A stretch of 64,000 nucleotides of DNA from Flavobacterium sp. UBA2787 (GCA_002352205.1 DEHZ01000005.1:1-64000), one strand, 5' to 3'; shown: positions 45,716-55,244, numbered from the stretch's first letter. The notes: a model not told the origin generated them from the letters alone. A program made the numbers and translations.

Positions 45716-45837
45716 TTGGCGTTGAGTTTAAAGGTGGAAATTTACAAATATTTGAATAATTATGAAAGCCATGTACTGAATTTATATAATTTGAATTTGT
45801 AAAAATAAGTATTTAGAACATTTATAAAACAAAAAAA

Positions 45838-45854
45838 CCTCTCAAAAAGAGAGG
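45838..45854 (-). terminator. Terminator after the OmpH-like gene
   Basis: On the minus strand CCTCTC-N5-GAGAGG is followed by a run of seven T residues, ending 25 bp beyond the OmpH-like stop codon. Confidence 0.82.
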
Positions 45855-45878
45855 CTTTGATAGTAATAAATCTAATGC

Positions 45879-46466
45879 TTATTTTTTTGTTGAATCAACT
45901 TTTGCTTCCGCTTTTTCGTCTTTCTTATCATCCGAAGAAGTTGATTTGTATTTATCATTTAGTAGTTTAATTACGTCATTGGTAATATCATATTCTTCTT
46001 TTGCATACAAAACCGTTGCAGCATCACCTGTTCCGTAGATGTAATTATATCCTTTTTCTTTACCGTAGTCTTTGATGAATTTTTTTACATCTTTCACTAG
46101 GCTGTCCATTTCTTTTCCGCTCTCTTCTTGCAATTGACGTAAAATAGCTTGTTGAGCATATGATAATTCTTGTTCTTTTCTTTGCAATTCAGCTCCTTTT
46201 TGTTGAGCCCATTGAGGTCCGTAAGTTTCAGCATTTTTTTGAAAAGCTGCTGCTTCCGTTCTAAAACGAGCTACTTCAGCCTCTAATTGCTTGCCCATTT
46301 CTTCGCCTTTCGATTTATATTTTTCTTCAATATCTTTTGCTTCGGTATATTCATCCAAAAGTTTTGACGTATCTACATAAGCTGTTTTGAAATCTTTTTG
46401 ATCGACTGCTTTTTCACACGATGCCATGGCCAAAAGTAAGCCGAAAACTAAAATTGATTTTTTCAT
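45879..46466 (-). CDS. OmpH/Skp-like periplasmic chaperone, lipoprotein form
   Basis: 195 residues with a lipobox LAMASC, so membrane-anchored. The body is the Skp-type layout: a first strand FKTAYVDTSKLLDEY, a long Glu/Lys/Gln coiled coil (about 45-120) and a closing strand region KGYNYIYGTGDAATVLYAKEEYDIT. Skp-like proteins escort unfolded outer-membrane proteins. The Lys/Asp/Glu-rich tail after residue 170 is disordered-looking. It is a single gene with its own terminator. Confidence 0.88.
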   Translation of the reverse strand: MKKSILVFGLLLAMASCEKAVDQKDFKTAYVDTSKLLDEYTEAKDIEEKYKSKGEEMGKQLEAEVARFRTEAAAFQKNAETYGPQWAQQKGAELQRKEQELSYAQQAILRQLQEESGKEMDSLVKDVKKFIKDYGKEKGYNYIYGTGDAATVLYAKEEYDITNDVIKLLNDKYKSTSSDDKKDEKAEAKVDSTKK

Positions 46467-46706
46467 TATGATTGTCTGATTTATAAAATTTTGGTAAAAG
46501 TAATAATTCCAATTTAATTGGCAAATTTGATTTACATTTTCAAAAAATGTAAAGTATAGAAAAATGTAATTGTTTTTAAACAGTAAATAGTTTTAATTTA
46601 TTTATATTTGATTCATTAGATTGGATTAAATCAATTAATGGGTTTGAATCGACAAAAGAGTTGTTGAATGCTAAAATACTTCGAAAATGAGCTTTAAAAT
46701 GATTTT

Positions 46707-47552
46707 TTAGCTGTTTTTGAAGATATAAATGTGTGAAGAATACTCTAAACTCTTTCTTCCTTTTAAATTTGATTGTAAACCAATCCAAAATGCTTTAAAC
46801 GGATTCATCTTTCCGGTTTTGTATTTTTCGGATAGTAAACTCACGTAAAAACTGTCAAACCACATTGGCTGAACTTTTTTCAATTTTAAATTTTCCTGAG
46901 CAAAAATTTTTTCCATCGCCGTTTTAGAAAAATGCCAAAGATGTCTTGGCACATCAAAAGCGGCCCAAAATTTCCCGTAATGATTTGCATCATACGATTT
47001 GAAATTGGGAACCGCAATAAAAATTACGCCATCCGGTTTTAATAATCGTTTCAGTTCTTTAATTTGAAATTCCAAATCCGGAACGTGTTCTAAAACGTGC
47101 CACATTGTTATAACATCAAAAAAATGATCTTCTAATTCAGGATACGTATCGATTATGCAAATTCCTTTTTGTTTTGCGAGAGCTTTTGCTTTATCGCTTG
47201 GCTCCATTCCTACCGCTTTCCAATTTTGTTGTTTTGCTTCGGCTAAAAAATCTCCGGTTCCTGAACCAATATCTAAAACACTTCCTTTTTCAACACTCCA
47301 ATATTCTATCAAACTTACTTTGTCTCGAATTGCTTTCCGTTTGACAAAATGATAGACTTTTTCAAATAAAGATCGTTTATTGTCTGTATGTGAAATGTAA
47401 TCTTCGCTTTCGTAATAATTCGGTAAATCCGATAATGCAGGTTGCGGATACGTTTTTAATAATTGAAGATTTTCATCCATCAACAATTCAAATTGTTCTC
47501 CCGAAACGGAATAATCTTTAACTTTAATATACGGTTCTTTTGAAAAATTCAT
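46707..47552 (-). CDS. Class I SAM-dependent methyltransferase
   Basis: 281 residues from the ATG at 47552; the frame is open to an ATG at 47585, but MNFSKEPYIKVKDYSVSGE is the more typical start. Motif I is VLDIGSGTGDFLAEA, with the acidic motif II residue in AVGMEPSDKA. DVITMWHVLEHVPDLE and LKPDGVIFIAVPNF are motifs IV and VI. The target cannot be assigned. The fold resembles UbiE/Coq3-type enzymes acting on small molecules or surface sugars. A parS-like site lies 60 bp upstream. Confidence 0.85.
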   Translation of the reverse strand: MNFSKEPYIKVKDYSVSGEQFELLMDENLQLLKTYPQPALSDLPNYYESEDYISHTDNKRSLFEKVYHFVKRKAIRDKVSLIEYWSVEKGSVLDIGSGTGDFLAEAKQQNWKAVGMEPSDKAKALAKQKGICIIDTYPELEDHFFDVITMWHVLEHVPDLEFQIKELKRLLKPDGVIFIAVPNFKSYDANHYGKFWAAFDVPRHLWHFSKTAMEKIFAQENLKLKKVQPMWFDSFYVSLLSEKYKTGKMNPFKAFWIGLQSNLKGRKSLEYSSHIYIFKNS

Positions 47553-47611
47553 TAGATATAAAAATGCTTTTTGCTGTTTGAACAAGCTGTCTTTGTTGAG
47601 ATTTTTGAAAT

Positions 47612-47627
47612 AGTTTCACGTGGAACA
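47612..47627. promoter_or_regulatory. parS-like site 1 (AGTTTCACGTGGAACA)
   Basis: It differs from the ParB-binding consensus TGTTTCACGTGAAACA at two positions. It lies between mnmG and the methyltransferase gene. Two better sites are located on the other side of mnmG. Confidence 0.65.
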
Positions 47628-47658
47628 ATTAAATAATAAGTATTAAACTGAACACTTG

Positions 47659-49530
47659 CTATCTTCCCATATAAATTAATAATATTGAAATGTCACTTGG
47701 ATTTACTCCGCTAATTCTGGATGCTTGAGATACTGTAACAGGACGAATTTTTTTAAACTTTTCTCTTGCTTCATACGATAACGATTTGATTTTATCAAAA
47801 TCATAATTCTCAGGAATTTTTACATCTTCTAAACGTTTTAGCTTATCTGCGTTGTTACGTTCTTTTTCAATATAGCCATTGTATTTCACTTGAATTTCTG
47901 CTTGTTCAACTGTTTCTTCATCCAAGTTATTAACGGCAATATATTCTTTTACTTTATCAAATAAAACAATGTCCTCCAAATCAATTTGAGGTCGCGAAAA
48001 CACTTTATACATTTTATCCGATTGAACCATTAGCGAACTTCCTTTTATTTCCAAAACCGGATTTGCTTCTTCAGGTGAAATACTGGTTTCTCTGAAAAAA
48101 GAGACCATCTTTTCCGCTTCATTAAACTTATGGTTCATTCGAATTAAGCGTTCTTCTGAAGCTAATCCTAATTCAAATCCTTTTGGTGTTAAACGTTCAT
48201 CGGCATTATCTTGTCGCAATAACGTTCTGTATTCTGCTCTTGAAGTAAACATTCGATACGGTTCTTCTGTACCTTTTGTAATCAAATCATCAATTAAAAC
48301 CCCAATATAGGCTTCATCTCTTTTCAACACAAAAGGATCACGTTCCTGCACTTTTAAAGCGGCATTGATTCCTGCCATTAATCCTTGTGAAGCGGCTTCC
48401 TCATAACCAGTCGTTCCATTGATTTGACCAGCGAAAAATAAACCATCTACTAACTTGGTTTCTAACGTATGTTTTAATTGTGTTGGTGGGAAATAGTCAT
48501 ATTCAATAGCATATCCCGGGCGAAAGAATTTAACTTTTTCGAATCCTTCGACCGAACGTAAGGCTTTAAATTGCACTTCTTCCGGCAATGATGTAGAGAA
48601 TCCATTTACATATACTTCTACCGTATTCCAACCTTCCGGTTCAACAAACAATTGATGTCTGTCTTTATCAGCAAAACGATTGATTTTATCTTCAATTGAA
48701 GGACAATAACGTGGACCTGTACTTTGAATCCTACCGTTAAACATAGGAGAACGATCAAAACCTTCACGTAATAAATTATGAACCGTTTCTGAGGTATACG
48801 TCATCCAACACGACTTTTGATGAATTAATGGTTTGGATGAATCTAAATAAGAGAATTTATGCGGTTTATCATCTCCTTTTTCCTCTCTCATTTTTGTATA
48901 ATCCAATGAACGTCCATCTACTCTTGGTGGTGTTCCGGTTTTCATTCGACCAGATTCAAATCCGAGTTTGACTAAATCTTCGGTAATTCCGTAGGCAGCA
49001 CTTTCGCCGGCCCTTCCTCCTCCGAACTGTTTTTCGCCAATATGAATTAATCCGTTAAGGAAAGTTCCATTCGTTAAAACAACTGTTTTGGCTTTGATTT
49101 CAATGCCTAGAGAAGTTTTAATTCCTTTGATAACATTGTTTTCGATAATTAAACCAGCAACCATTTCTTGATAGAAATCAACATTCGGAGTATTTTCTAA
49201 CATCAAACGCCATTCTTCGGCAAACCGCATTCTGTCACTCTGAACACGTGGCGACCACATTGCCGGACCTTTTGATTTATTCAGCATTTTAAACTGAATG
49301 GCTGTCTTGTCTGAAACAATTCCAGAATACCCACCCAATGCATCAATCTCACGCACAATTTGTCCTTTAGCAATTCCGCCCATAGCAGGATTACAAGACA
49401 TTTGTCCGATGGTTTGCAAGTTCATTGTTACTAATAACGTTGAACAGCCCATATTGGCTGCTGCTGCTGCTGCTTCTGAACCTGCGTGACCAGCACCAAC
49501 CACAATTACATCATATTTATCTTGAAACAT
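47659..49530 (-). CDS. mnmG: tRNA uridine-5-carboxymethylaminomethyl modification enzyme MnmG (GidA)
   Basis: 623 residues from the ATG at 49530. With MnmE it installs the (carboxymethyl)aminomethyl group on the wobble uridine of certain tRNAs. The FAD-binding VVGAGHAGSEAA is at the N-terminus, SCNPAMGGIAKG follows, and GLFFAGQINGTTGYEEAASQG is the second conserved block. The longer frame starting MFHVEQ at 49560 is an artefact: those codons are the parS-like palindrome. gidA is often close to the replication origin and par sites, which agrees with the flanking palindromes. Confidence 0.96.
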   Translation of the reverse strand: MFQDKYDVIVVGAGHAGSEAAAAAANMGCSTLLVTMNLQTIGQMSCNPAMGGIAKGQIVREIDALGGYSGIVSDKTAIQFKMLNKSKGPAMWSPRVQSDRMRFAEEWRLMLENTPNVDFYQEMVAGLIIENNVIKGIKTSLGIEIKAKTVVLTNGTFLNGLIHIGEKQFGGGRAGESAAYGITEDLVKLGFESGRMKTGTPPRVDGRSLDYTKMREEKGDDKPHKFSYLDSSKPLIHQKSCWMTYTSETVHNLLREGFDRSPMFNGRIQSTGPRYCPSIEDKINRFADKDRHQLFVEPEGWNTVEVYVNGFSTSLPEEVQFKALRSVEGFEKVKFFRPGYAIEYDYFPPTQLKHTLETKLVDGLFFAGQINGTTGYEEAASQGLMAGINAALKVQERDPFVLKRDEAYIGVLIDDLITKGTEEPYRMFTSRAEYRTLLRQDNADERLTPKGFELGLASEERLIRMNHKFNEAEKMVSFFRETSISPEEANPVLEIKGSSLMVQSDKMYKVFSRPQIDLEDIVLFDKVKEYIAVNNLDEETVEQAEIQVKYNGYIEKERNNADKLKRLEDVKIPENYDFDKIKSLSYEAREKFKKIRPVTVSQASRISGVNPSDISILLIYMGR

Positions 49531-49543
49531 AGTTTTATTTGAT

Positions 49544-49559
49544 TGTTCCACGTGAAACA
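49544..49559. promoter_or_regulatory. parS-like site 2 (TGTTCCACGTGAAACA)
   Basis: It matches TGTTTCACGTGAAACA at 15 of 16 positions. It lies in the 55-bp gap between ybeY and mnmG. Confidence 0.75.
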
Positions 49560-49585
49560 TTTCACGGAAACTTCATTAAATTCAT

Positions 49586-50005
49586 TTATTGTTCCACGTG
49601 GAACATCCTCATTTTTTCTTCTTCTTTCTGACGCATTAGTTTTTCGTCGTCTTCCGATTTGTCTTTATAACCACAATAATGTAAAACACCGTGAGCCATC
49701 ACTCGCTTTAATTCATCTAAAAAAGAAACGTTGAATTCTAAAGCATTTTCTTGCACTCTTTCAGTTGAAATGAAAATATCACCGTGTAAAAAATTTCCTT
49801 CACTGTAATCGAAGCTAATAATGTCGGTTAACGTGTCGTGATTAAGGTATTCCACATTGATTTTATGCAAATAATCATCATCGCAAAAGATGTAGTTGAT
49901 TTCGCCTTCTTCTTTGTCTTCCGATGAAATTATGGCCGAAATCCAATTGGAAAACGACTTTTCGTCACCTAATTCAAAATCGGTTTCATAGTTAAAACTA
50001 ATCAT
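49586..50005 (-). CDS. ybeY: Endoribonuclease YbeY
   Basis: 139 residues; a zinc-dependent rRNA maturation and quality-control RNase. The motif MAHGVLHYCGYKDKSEDDE carries the first two zinc histidines (HGxxH). In place of the third (usually GYDH) it has GYKD, a substitution common in Bacteroidota. The last codons (MFHVEQ and stop) are formed by a perfect parS-like palindrome, so the C-terminus is partly dictated by a DNA-binding site. It overlaps the end of the DUF4175 gene by 8 bp. Confidence 0.93.
   Translation of the reverse strand: MISFNYETDFELGDEKSFSNWISAIISSEDKEEGEINYIFCDDDYLHKINVEYLNHDTLTDIISFDYSEGNFLHGDIFISTERVQENALEFNVSFLDELKRVMAHGVLHYCGYKDKSEDDEKLMRQKEEEKMRMFHVEQ
49590..49605. promoter_or_regulatory. 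parS-like site 3 (TGTTCCACGTGGAACA), inside the 3' end of ybeY
   Basis: A perfect 16-bp palindrome, two changes from the classical parS consensus. It is 46 bp from site 2 and lies within the last six codons of ybeY. Confidence 0.75.
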
Positions 50006-53000
50006 TCTTCTTAAAGTATTGCTGAACCTTTTGGTTATAATTTGGCCGTAAAGGTAAGCTTTGTCGATTTAAAATTTCAACACTATTCAAATATTGTTGT
50101 AATTCAGGTGAAAGTGGTTTAACCGAATTATTGAATTCCTTCTTGTTTGTCTCCGATTGACGCTTGGTATCTTCCCCTTGTTGTTGAACTGCTTTCTCGA
50201 GTTTCAACATTTCGTAATTGATATTCAACATCCGCTGAAGCACTTCATTTTTAAAACCTTTATTTAAAATTTGTTTCTCTGCATCTTTCATTTGATCCAA
50301 CACTTTTTGTCCACCAGGCGTTAAACCTTGCTTCTTCAATTCGTCTTCCAACTGTTGACGTAAACGACGTTGCTCTTGGAAAATTTCCATTAATTCACGA
50401 GCGTTTTCTTCGCCATCATTATTGCCTTGACCGCCGCCGCTTCCTTCACCCGGTTTATTTCCTTTTTGATTTCCTTTGCCTTTATCGCCATCTTTGCCGC
50501 CTTCTTTCCCGCCGGGCTTTTCACCTTTCTCACCGTCTTTACCTTCACCGGGTTTCTCGCCTTTTTCACCATCGCCTGGCTTTTCGCCTTTCTGCATTCC
50601 TTCTTTCATCTTCTCAGATAAGCCTTGCTGTTTCTGAATAATATCCGGCAACTGACCACCGCCTTTACCTTGACCCGGTTTAGGTTTTCCGCCACCGGAA
50701 CCCATTCCAGCCATAGACATTTGCATATTATTCATCACATCAGACAGAAAATCAGCTAAACGATTGGATGCTGCAACAGTGTATTGTTGGTGCGAAACCC
50801 CTTTGGAAATAATCGCTTCCGCTAATGATTCAATCGATTTATCAACGTTGTAATGCACGTTTCCAATTTCTTCCGTCACTTTCTCTGTAATCATCTCATT
50901 TCGCAACGACATCGCAAACAAACTATCATCAACGTGTTTGAACTGCTGTTTCAAATCTTGTTGAATTTTAAGGTATTTATTGTATGAAGGAGCACCCTTT
51001 TTTAATCCTTTGAACTGTTTCATCAGGTCTTCTTGCGAAAACGAAAAAGCCAATAAATTATCTAAAATCTGACGCATCATTTTAACGTCTTCTTCCATTT
51101 GTTCCATTTCTGCACCCGCCATTCCTTCTTGCATTTGCATACTCATTTGCTTCATTTTTTGAGCGGCACTTTTTTGTTTAGGCTTGGCTTTGTCTTTTTG
51201 GTCTTTTTGAAGTTCATCCGAAGCTTTTTCCATATCTTCTTCGATGCTTTTTTCTTGTTTTTCGTCAGATGGAATGTCAACCGGTGATTTCAATTCTTTG
51301 TTTTCTTTTTCTAACTGACGCAATTCTTCCTGAATTTTATCAAATTCTTTATTGATTTCTTCCTGCTTTTCAGCCGAATTTTCTTTATCTTCTTTTGATA
51401 ATTTATCCTGTTTATCGGCTAATTTGTCTAATTTTTTGATCAATTGTTCCGCTTTCTTTTCAACATAATATTTCTTAGTCAGTTCAACCAATTGCTCTAA
51501 ATTTTTCGATTGATTTTTAGAATTTTGTTTAATTTTATCTAACTTTTCTTCAATGTCTAAATCCTGAATTTTCTCCGAAAGTTTTTGAAGTTCGTCTAAT
51601 AATTTCTGATTTTCTTCCGATTGTTTTTCAGCATTTTCCGCACGTTTTTCAAGTTGTTCTTTTAATTCATCTTTTTCGTTTTTATTAAATTCTTTCAAAT
51701 TTTCTTTCAAATCTTTTGTGAACTCTTTCATCATTTCCTCTTGTTGCTTCTGGCGTTTGATGAAATCATTTATTTTTTGTTTGTCTTTAAATTCTAAGCT
51801 TTCTTTTTCTTTACTCATTTTCTGAAGCTTATCCAACTCAGACATTTGCTTATCTTGATTTTTTAAAGATTTTTGAATGCTGTTGATATTATCATTTTGT
51901 TGTTTGAATTGCTCATCTTCCCGTTCTTCTTCCGTACTAATTCGATCGGAAAACACAGAAGATTTTGAGCTTTTGTAATTATGAATCGCATCATTATCAA
52001 ACACTTCAAAATAGTATTCATAGGAAACACCTTCTTCTACCCGAAGATTTCCCGGGAAAGTGTAAATGAATTGATCAAAAACATCCTTCTTCACCGGAAT
52101 AGCTGATTTTAAAGCTGCTTTTTCATTGTTTTTCGGATAATAGACGATTTGCAATTTAGAAAGTCCAATATCATCCGAAACTTGACCAATTAAAATATTC
52201 TTCTCTATTCGCAAACTATCCGGTGCATTGTTGACCGTTATGGTGGGAAATTGATCTTTAATAGTTGAGATTTGATAGTTTAATTTCTCGTAATGTTTAA
52301 CTTTATTATTTGAAGTAAGTATTTGATATTCTGTGTTTTGATTAACACTTTTAGACAATTTGAATTCATTATTCTCCTGAACAAAATTTGTAAAACCGGA
52401 ACCATCAGCATATTCAATTTTTGATGTGGAAAGAGCATTAATTTTCCAACTCACTTTCGTTCCTTCTGGTACAATGGCATTTCCGGAACCTTTGATGATT
52501 TCAGCTTTTCGATTTAAATACGATGGAAATTGCAATACCATTTCAAAATTAGAAACGGTTGGAACTGCCACTACTGAAAGCTCATAATCATCCGAAGAAA
52601 CTGCATTCGCTTCAATGTGAAATTCAACATTTTTGGAAGGTTTTGTAAAACGATATTCAAAAACGCCGGGTTTTGTGGTTTCCATAAAATAACTTTCGTC
52701 ACCAATAAAAATCATTGCATTTTCTGGAATGACTTTTCCTTCTGATTTTACCTGAAGAACATAATCCAACCCTTGTTCTGTTTGTAAATTTTCATTTAAA
52801 ACCACAAAAGAAAACGGAGCCGGTGGTGAAAATTTTTCGTTATATCGCACCACTCGATTCATACTATCAGCAATAATATCGCTGTTTCCCGACAACATAA
52901 AGAAACTCAAAAACAACAATGGAACAATCGCCCACGGAAGGTATTTTGTATTCTTTTTAAAATTGATGGCGTTGCTAAACGGAATCGGTTGCAAACTTTT

Positions 53001-53396
53001 CCCTTTTTGTTCGATGGAAGCCAAAAGCAGCTCTGATTGCTGATTATTTTCGGCTAATTGCAGAAAGTTAGTCAGTTTGTCATTCACTTCAGTGAAATGA
53101 TTTCCAATGATTTGTGATGCTTGGTTGTAATCAATTCCTTTTTGAAGTTTAACCAACTTAAACAGCGGAAACAAAATAAATCGCGACAACAAAAACAATT
53201 GTACGGCGATAAATAGCCAAAATAATATCGTTCTTCCTACTGGTTTTAACCAAAGAAAATATTCTACAAAAAGCGTAAAAAAGAAATATAACAACCCAAA
53301 ACCAACAAATAAGATGACTCCTTTTACAAGTTCGTTCGTGTAGTATTTTTTTATGAATGCTTCTAACTTTTGATAAATCAATGACTTTGTTTCCAA
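49998..53396 (-). CDS. DUF4175-type large membrane protein
   Basis: 1132 residues. Two or three membrane helices near the N-terminus (GVILFVGFGLLYFFFTLFVEYF, LFWLFIAVQLFLL) and one at about 150-172 precede an Ig-like extracytoplasmic region. Then come about 350 residues of Lys/Glu/Gln coiled coil and a Lys/Gly/Pro-rich low-complexity stretch (about 930-990). The layout fits DUF4175, function unknown. The only in-frame start before the first helix is TTG (53396-53394, MetGluThrLysSer), because no ATG or GTG is available. It overlaps ybeY by 8 bp. Confidence 0.85.
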   Translation of the reverse strand: METKSLIYQKLEAFIKKYYTNELVKGVILFVGFGLLYFFFTLFVEYFLWLKPVGRTILFWLFIAVQLFLLSRFILFPLFKLVKLQKGIDYNQASQIIGNHFTEVNDKLTNFLQLAENNQQSELLLASIEQKGKSLQPIPFSNAINFKKNTKYLPWAIVPLLFLSFFMLSGNSDIIADSMNRVVRYNEKFSPPAPFSFVVLNENLQTEQGLDYVLQVKSEGKVIPENAMIFIGDESYFMETTKPGVFEYRFTKPSKNVEFHIEANAVSSDDYELSVVAVPTVSNFEMVLQFPSYLNRKAEIIKGSGNAIVPEGTKVSWKINALSTSKIEYADGSGFTNFVQENNEFKLSKSVNQNTEYQILTSNNKVKHYEKLNYQISTIKDQFPTITVNNAPDSLRIEKNILIGQVSDDIGLSKLQIVYYPKNNEKAALKSAIPVKKDVFDQFIYTFPGNLRVEEGVSYEYYFEVFDNDAIHNYKSSKSSVFSDRISTEEEREDEQFKQQNDNINSIQKSLKNQDKQMSELDKLQKMSKEKESLEFKDKQKINDFIKRQKQQEEMMKEFTKDLKENLKEFNKNEKDELKEQLEKRAENAEKQSEENQKLLDELQKLSEKIQDLDIEEKLDKIKQNSKNQSKNLEQLVELTKKYYVEKKAEQLIKKLDKLADKQDKLSKEDKENSAEKQEEINKEFDKIQEELRQLEKENKELKSPVDIPSDEKQEKSIEEDMEKASDELQKDQKDKAKPKQKSAAQKMKQMSMQMQEGMAGAEMEQMEEDVKMMRQILDNLLAFSFSQEDLMKQFKGLKKGAPSYNKYLKIQQDLKQQFKHVDDSLFAMSLRNEMITEKVTEEIGNVHYNVDKSIESLAEAIISKGVSHQQYTVAASNRLADFLSDVMNNMQMSMAGMGSGGGKPKPGQGKGGGQLPDIIQKQQGLSEKMKEGMQKGEKPGDGEKGEKPGEGKDGEKGEKPGGKEGGKDGDKGKGNQKGNKPGEGSGGGQGNNDGEENARELMEIFQEQRRLRQQLEDELKKQGLTPGGQKVLDQMKDAEKQILNKGFKNEVLQRMLNINYEMLKLEKAVQQQGEDTKRQSETNKKEFNNSVKPLSPELQQYLNSVEILNRQSLPLRPNYNQKVQQYFKKND

Positions 53397-53710
53397 AATA
53401 ATGAGGCTTTTACTTATAACTGATAAAAGTACAATTTTATTCGATAGTCAAAAGTTAAATGTTTTCTAATGAAATTAACAGTTCTAATCGGTTTTTTGAC
53501 ACGGATTTCACGAATTTCCACGGATTATTTTGCTGATAAAATTTCCCCGAGAAAAACATAACGGCAATTACTTCTAATCTAAAATTGTAGCCCAATCTTC
53601 AACGTCTCGTCTCCCCCTCCTTTGGAGGGGGTTGGGGGGAGGTTATTTTTTGAGACAATTTCATAAATAAAATTCATAAAATGTATCTTTGCAAAAAAAA
53701 TTTACTAAAA
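53397..53710. other. Gene-free stretch with dispersed repeats upstream of gltX
   Basis: It contains a degraded ACACGGATTTCACGAATT-type repeat (about 53500-53525) and a GC-rich hairpin element CCCCTCCTTTGGAGGGG with a GGTTGGGGGGAGG extension (53612-53643), both of kinds common in flavobacterial gaps. The -7 box of gltX is at 53684-53691. Nothing else is seen. Confidence 0.6.
53684..53691 (+). promoter_or_regulatory. -7 box for gltX
   Basis: TATCTTTG, a perfect match, 19 nt before the ATG at 53711. It overlaps the upstream ATG at 53681, which therefore cannot be the real start. Confidence 0.52.
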
Positions 53711-55216
53711 ATGTCAAGACCTGTACGCGTTCGTTTTGCACCAAGTCCAACCGGACCATTGCACATTGGTGGTGTGAGAACAGCTTTGTTTAATTATTTA
53801 TTTGCGAAAAAAAATAACGGTGTTTTTTATTTACGAATTGAAGATACCGACCAAAATCGCTTTGTTCCCGGAGCTGAGCAGTACATTTTTGAGGCTTTGG
53901 AATGGCTAGGAATTGCTCCTTCAGAAACGGTAAATAAGAACGAAAAGTTCGGACCGTATCGTCAAAGTGAGCGTAAAACGTTGTACAAACAATATGCCGA
54001 TCAATTGATAAATTCAGGTTGGGCATATTATGCTTTTGATACAGCCGAAGCGTTGGATTTACACAGAAAACAGCACGAAGAACAAGGAAAGACCTTTATT
54101 TATAATTGGCATAACCGTGAGAAATTAGATACTTCATTGGTGATGTCAACCGAAGAAACGAACAGAAGAATTGCTGCCGGCGAAGATTTTGTCATTCGAT
54201 TTAAAACACCAGTTAATGAAGTTTTGGAATTGAAAGACATCATTCGTGGCGATATTAAATTTGACACGAACTTATTAGATGATAAAGTGTTATTTAAAAG
54301 TGATGGAATGCCAACTTATCATTTGGCCAACATTGTTGATGATCATTTGATGGAAACATCTCACGTGATTCGTGGTGAAGAATGGTTGCCTTCGCTTCCA
54401 CTTCACTATTTGTTGTACAAAGCTTTTGGTTGGCAAGCCCCTGAATTTGCACATTTACCGTTGATTTTAAAACCCATCGGAAACGGAAAATTATCAAAAA
54501 GAGATGGCGATAAAATGGGCTTTCCGGTTTTTCCTTTGGAGTGGAAAACAGAGGAAGGTATTTCATCCGGTTATCGTGAAACGGGTTATTTTCCGGAAGC
54601 AGTGATTAACTTTTTAGCCTTATTAGGTTGGAATGACGGAACTGATCAAGAGATATTTTCATTAGACGAATTAGTGGAAAAATTCGATTTGAATCGCGTT
54701 CACAAAGCCGGAGCTAAATTTGATCCGGATAAAAATAAGTGGTTTAATCATCAGTATTTGCAAAAACAAACTGATGAAGAGTTGGCGGAAAGTTTTTCTT
54801 CCATTTTAAAAGAAAAAGGAATTTCTGTTGAAAACAATAAACTAATCAAAATTGTTTCATCCATAAAAGAGCGAGCGAATTTCGTGTCAGATTTCTGGGA
54901 ATTAGCCGATTATTTCTTTGTTGCACCTACTTCGTATGACGAAAAAGCATCAAAAAATTGGAAAGAAGAAACACCGGTTTTAATGAAACAAGTGATAGAA
55001 GTTTTGGAATCAATTAATGATTTTACTTCTTTAAACATAGAAACGATTTTGAAAGATTGGATGACCACCAACGAAATCGGGATGGGGAAAGTAATGCAAC
55101 CACTTCGATTGAGTTTGGTTGGAGCTTTAAAAGGTCCGCACTTGTTTGATATTATTGAACTTATCGGCAAAGAAGAAACCGTTAAAAGAATACTAAAAGC
55201 GATAGAAAAAATTTAA
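53711..55216 (+). CDS. gltX: Glutamate-tRNA ligase
   Basis: A 501-residue class I aminoacyl-tRNA synthetase that charges tRNA-Glu. The HIGH motif is in FAPSPTGPLHIGG (about 9-21), the KMSKS equivalent is KLSKRDGDK (about 260), and DDHLMETSHVIRGEEWLPS is the family block between them. The C-terminal helical anticodon-binding domain is intact. The start at 53711 (MSRPVRVRF) is preferred over 53681 because of the promoter position. A separate glutaminyl-tRNA synthetase gene lies 3.5 kb downstream, so GltX is presumably tRNA-Glu-specific. Confidence 0.96.
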   Translation: MSRPVRVRFAPSPTGPLHIGGVRTALFNYLFAKKNNGVFYLRIEDTDQNRFVPGAEQYIFEALEWLGIAPSETVNKNEKFGPYRQSERKTLYKQYADQLINSGWAYYAFDTAEALDLHRKQHEEQGKTFIYNWHNREKLDTSLVMSTEETNRRIAAGEDFVIRFKTPVNEVLELKDIIRGDIKFDTNLLDDKVLFKSDGMPTYHLANIVDDHLMETSHVIRGEEWLPSLPLHYLLYKAFGWQAPEFAHLPLILKPIGNGKLSKRDGDKMGFPVFPLEWKTEEGISSGYRETGYFPEAVINFLALLGWNDGTDQEIFSLDELVEKFDLNRVHKAGAKFDPDKNKWFNHQYLQKQTDEELAESFSSILKEKGISVENNKLIKIVSSIKERANFVSDFWELADYFFVAPTSYDEKASKNWKEETPVLMKQVIEVLESINDFTSLNIETILKDWMTTNEIGMGKVMQPLRLSLVGALKGPHLFDIIELIGKEETVKRILKAIEKI

Positions 55217-55232
55217 TTTTGTTAAAAGGTTT

Positions 55233-55240
55233 TACTTTTG
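55233..55240 (+). promoter_or_regulatory. -7 box immediately upstream of the gene at 55245 (leaderless arrangement)
   Basis: TACTTTTG ends 4 nt before the ATG, the third case of this spacing in the window after rnpA and holB. Confidence 0.45.
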
Positions 55241-55244
55241 TGAC

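Noticed and set aside
49531-49560. N-terminal MFHVEQSNKT extension of MnmG
   Set aside because: The codons are the parS-like palindrome; the next ATG gives the normal family N-terminus.
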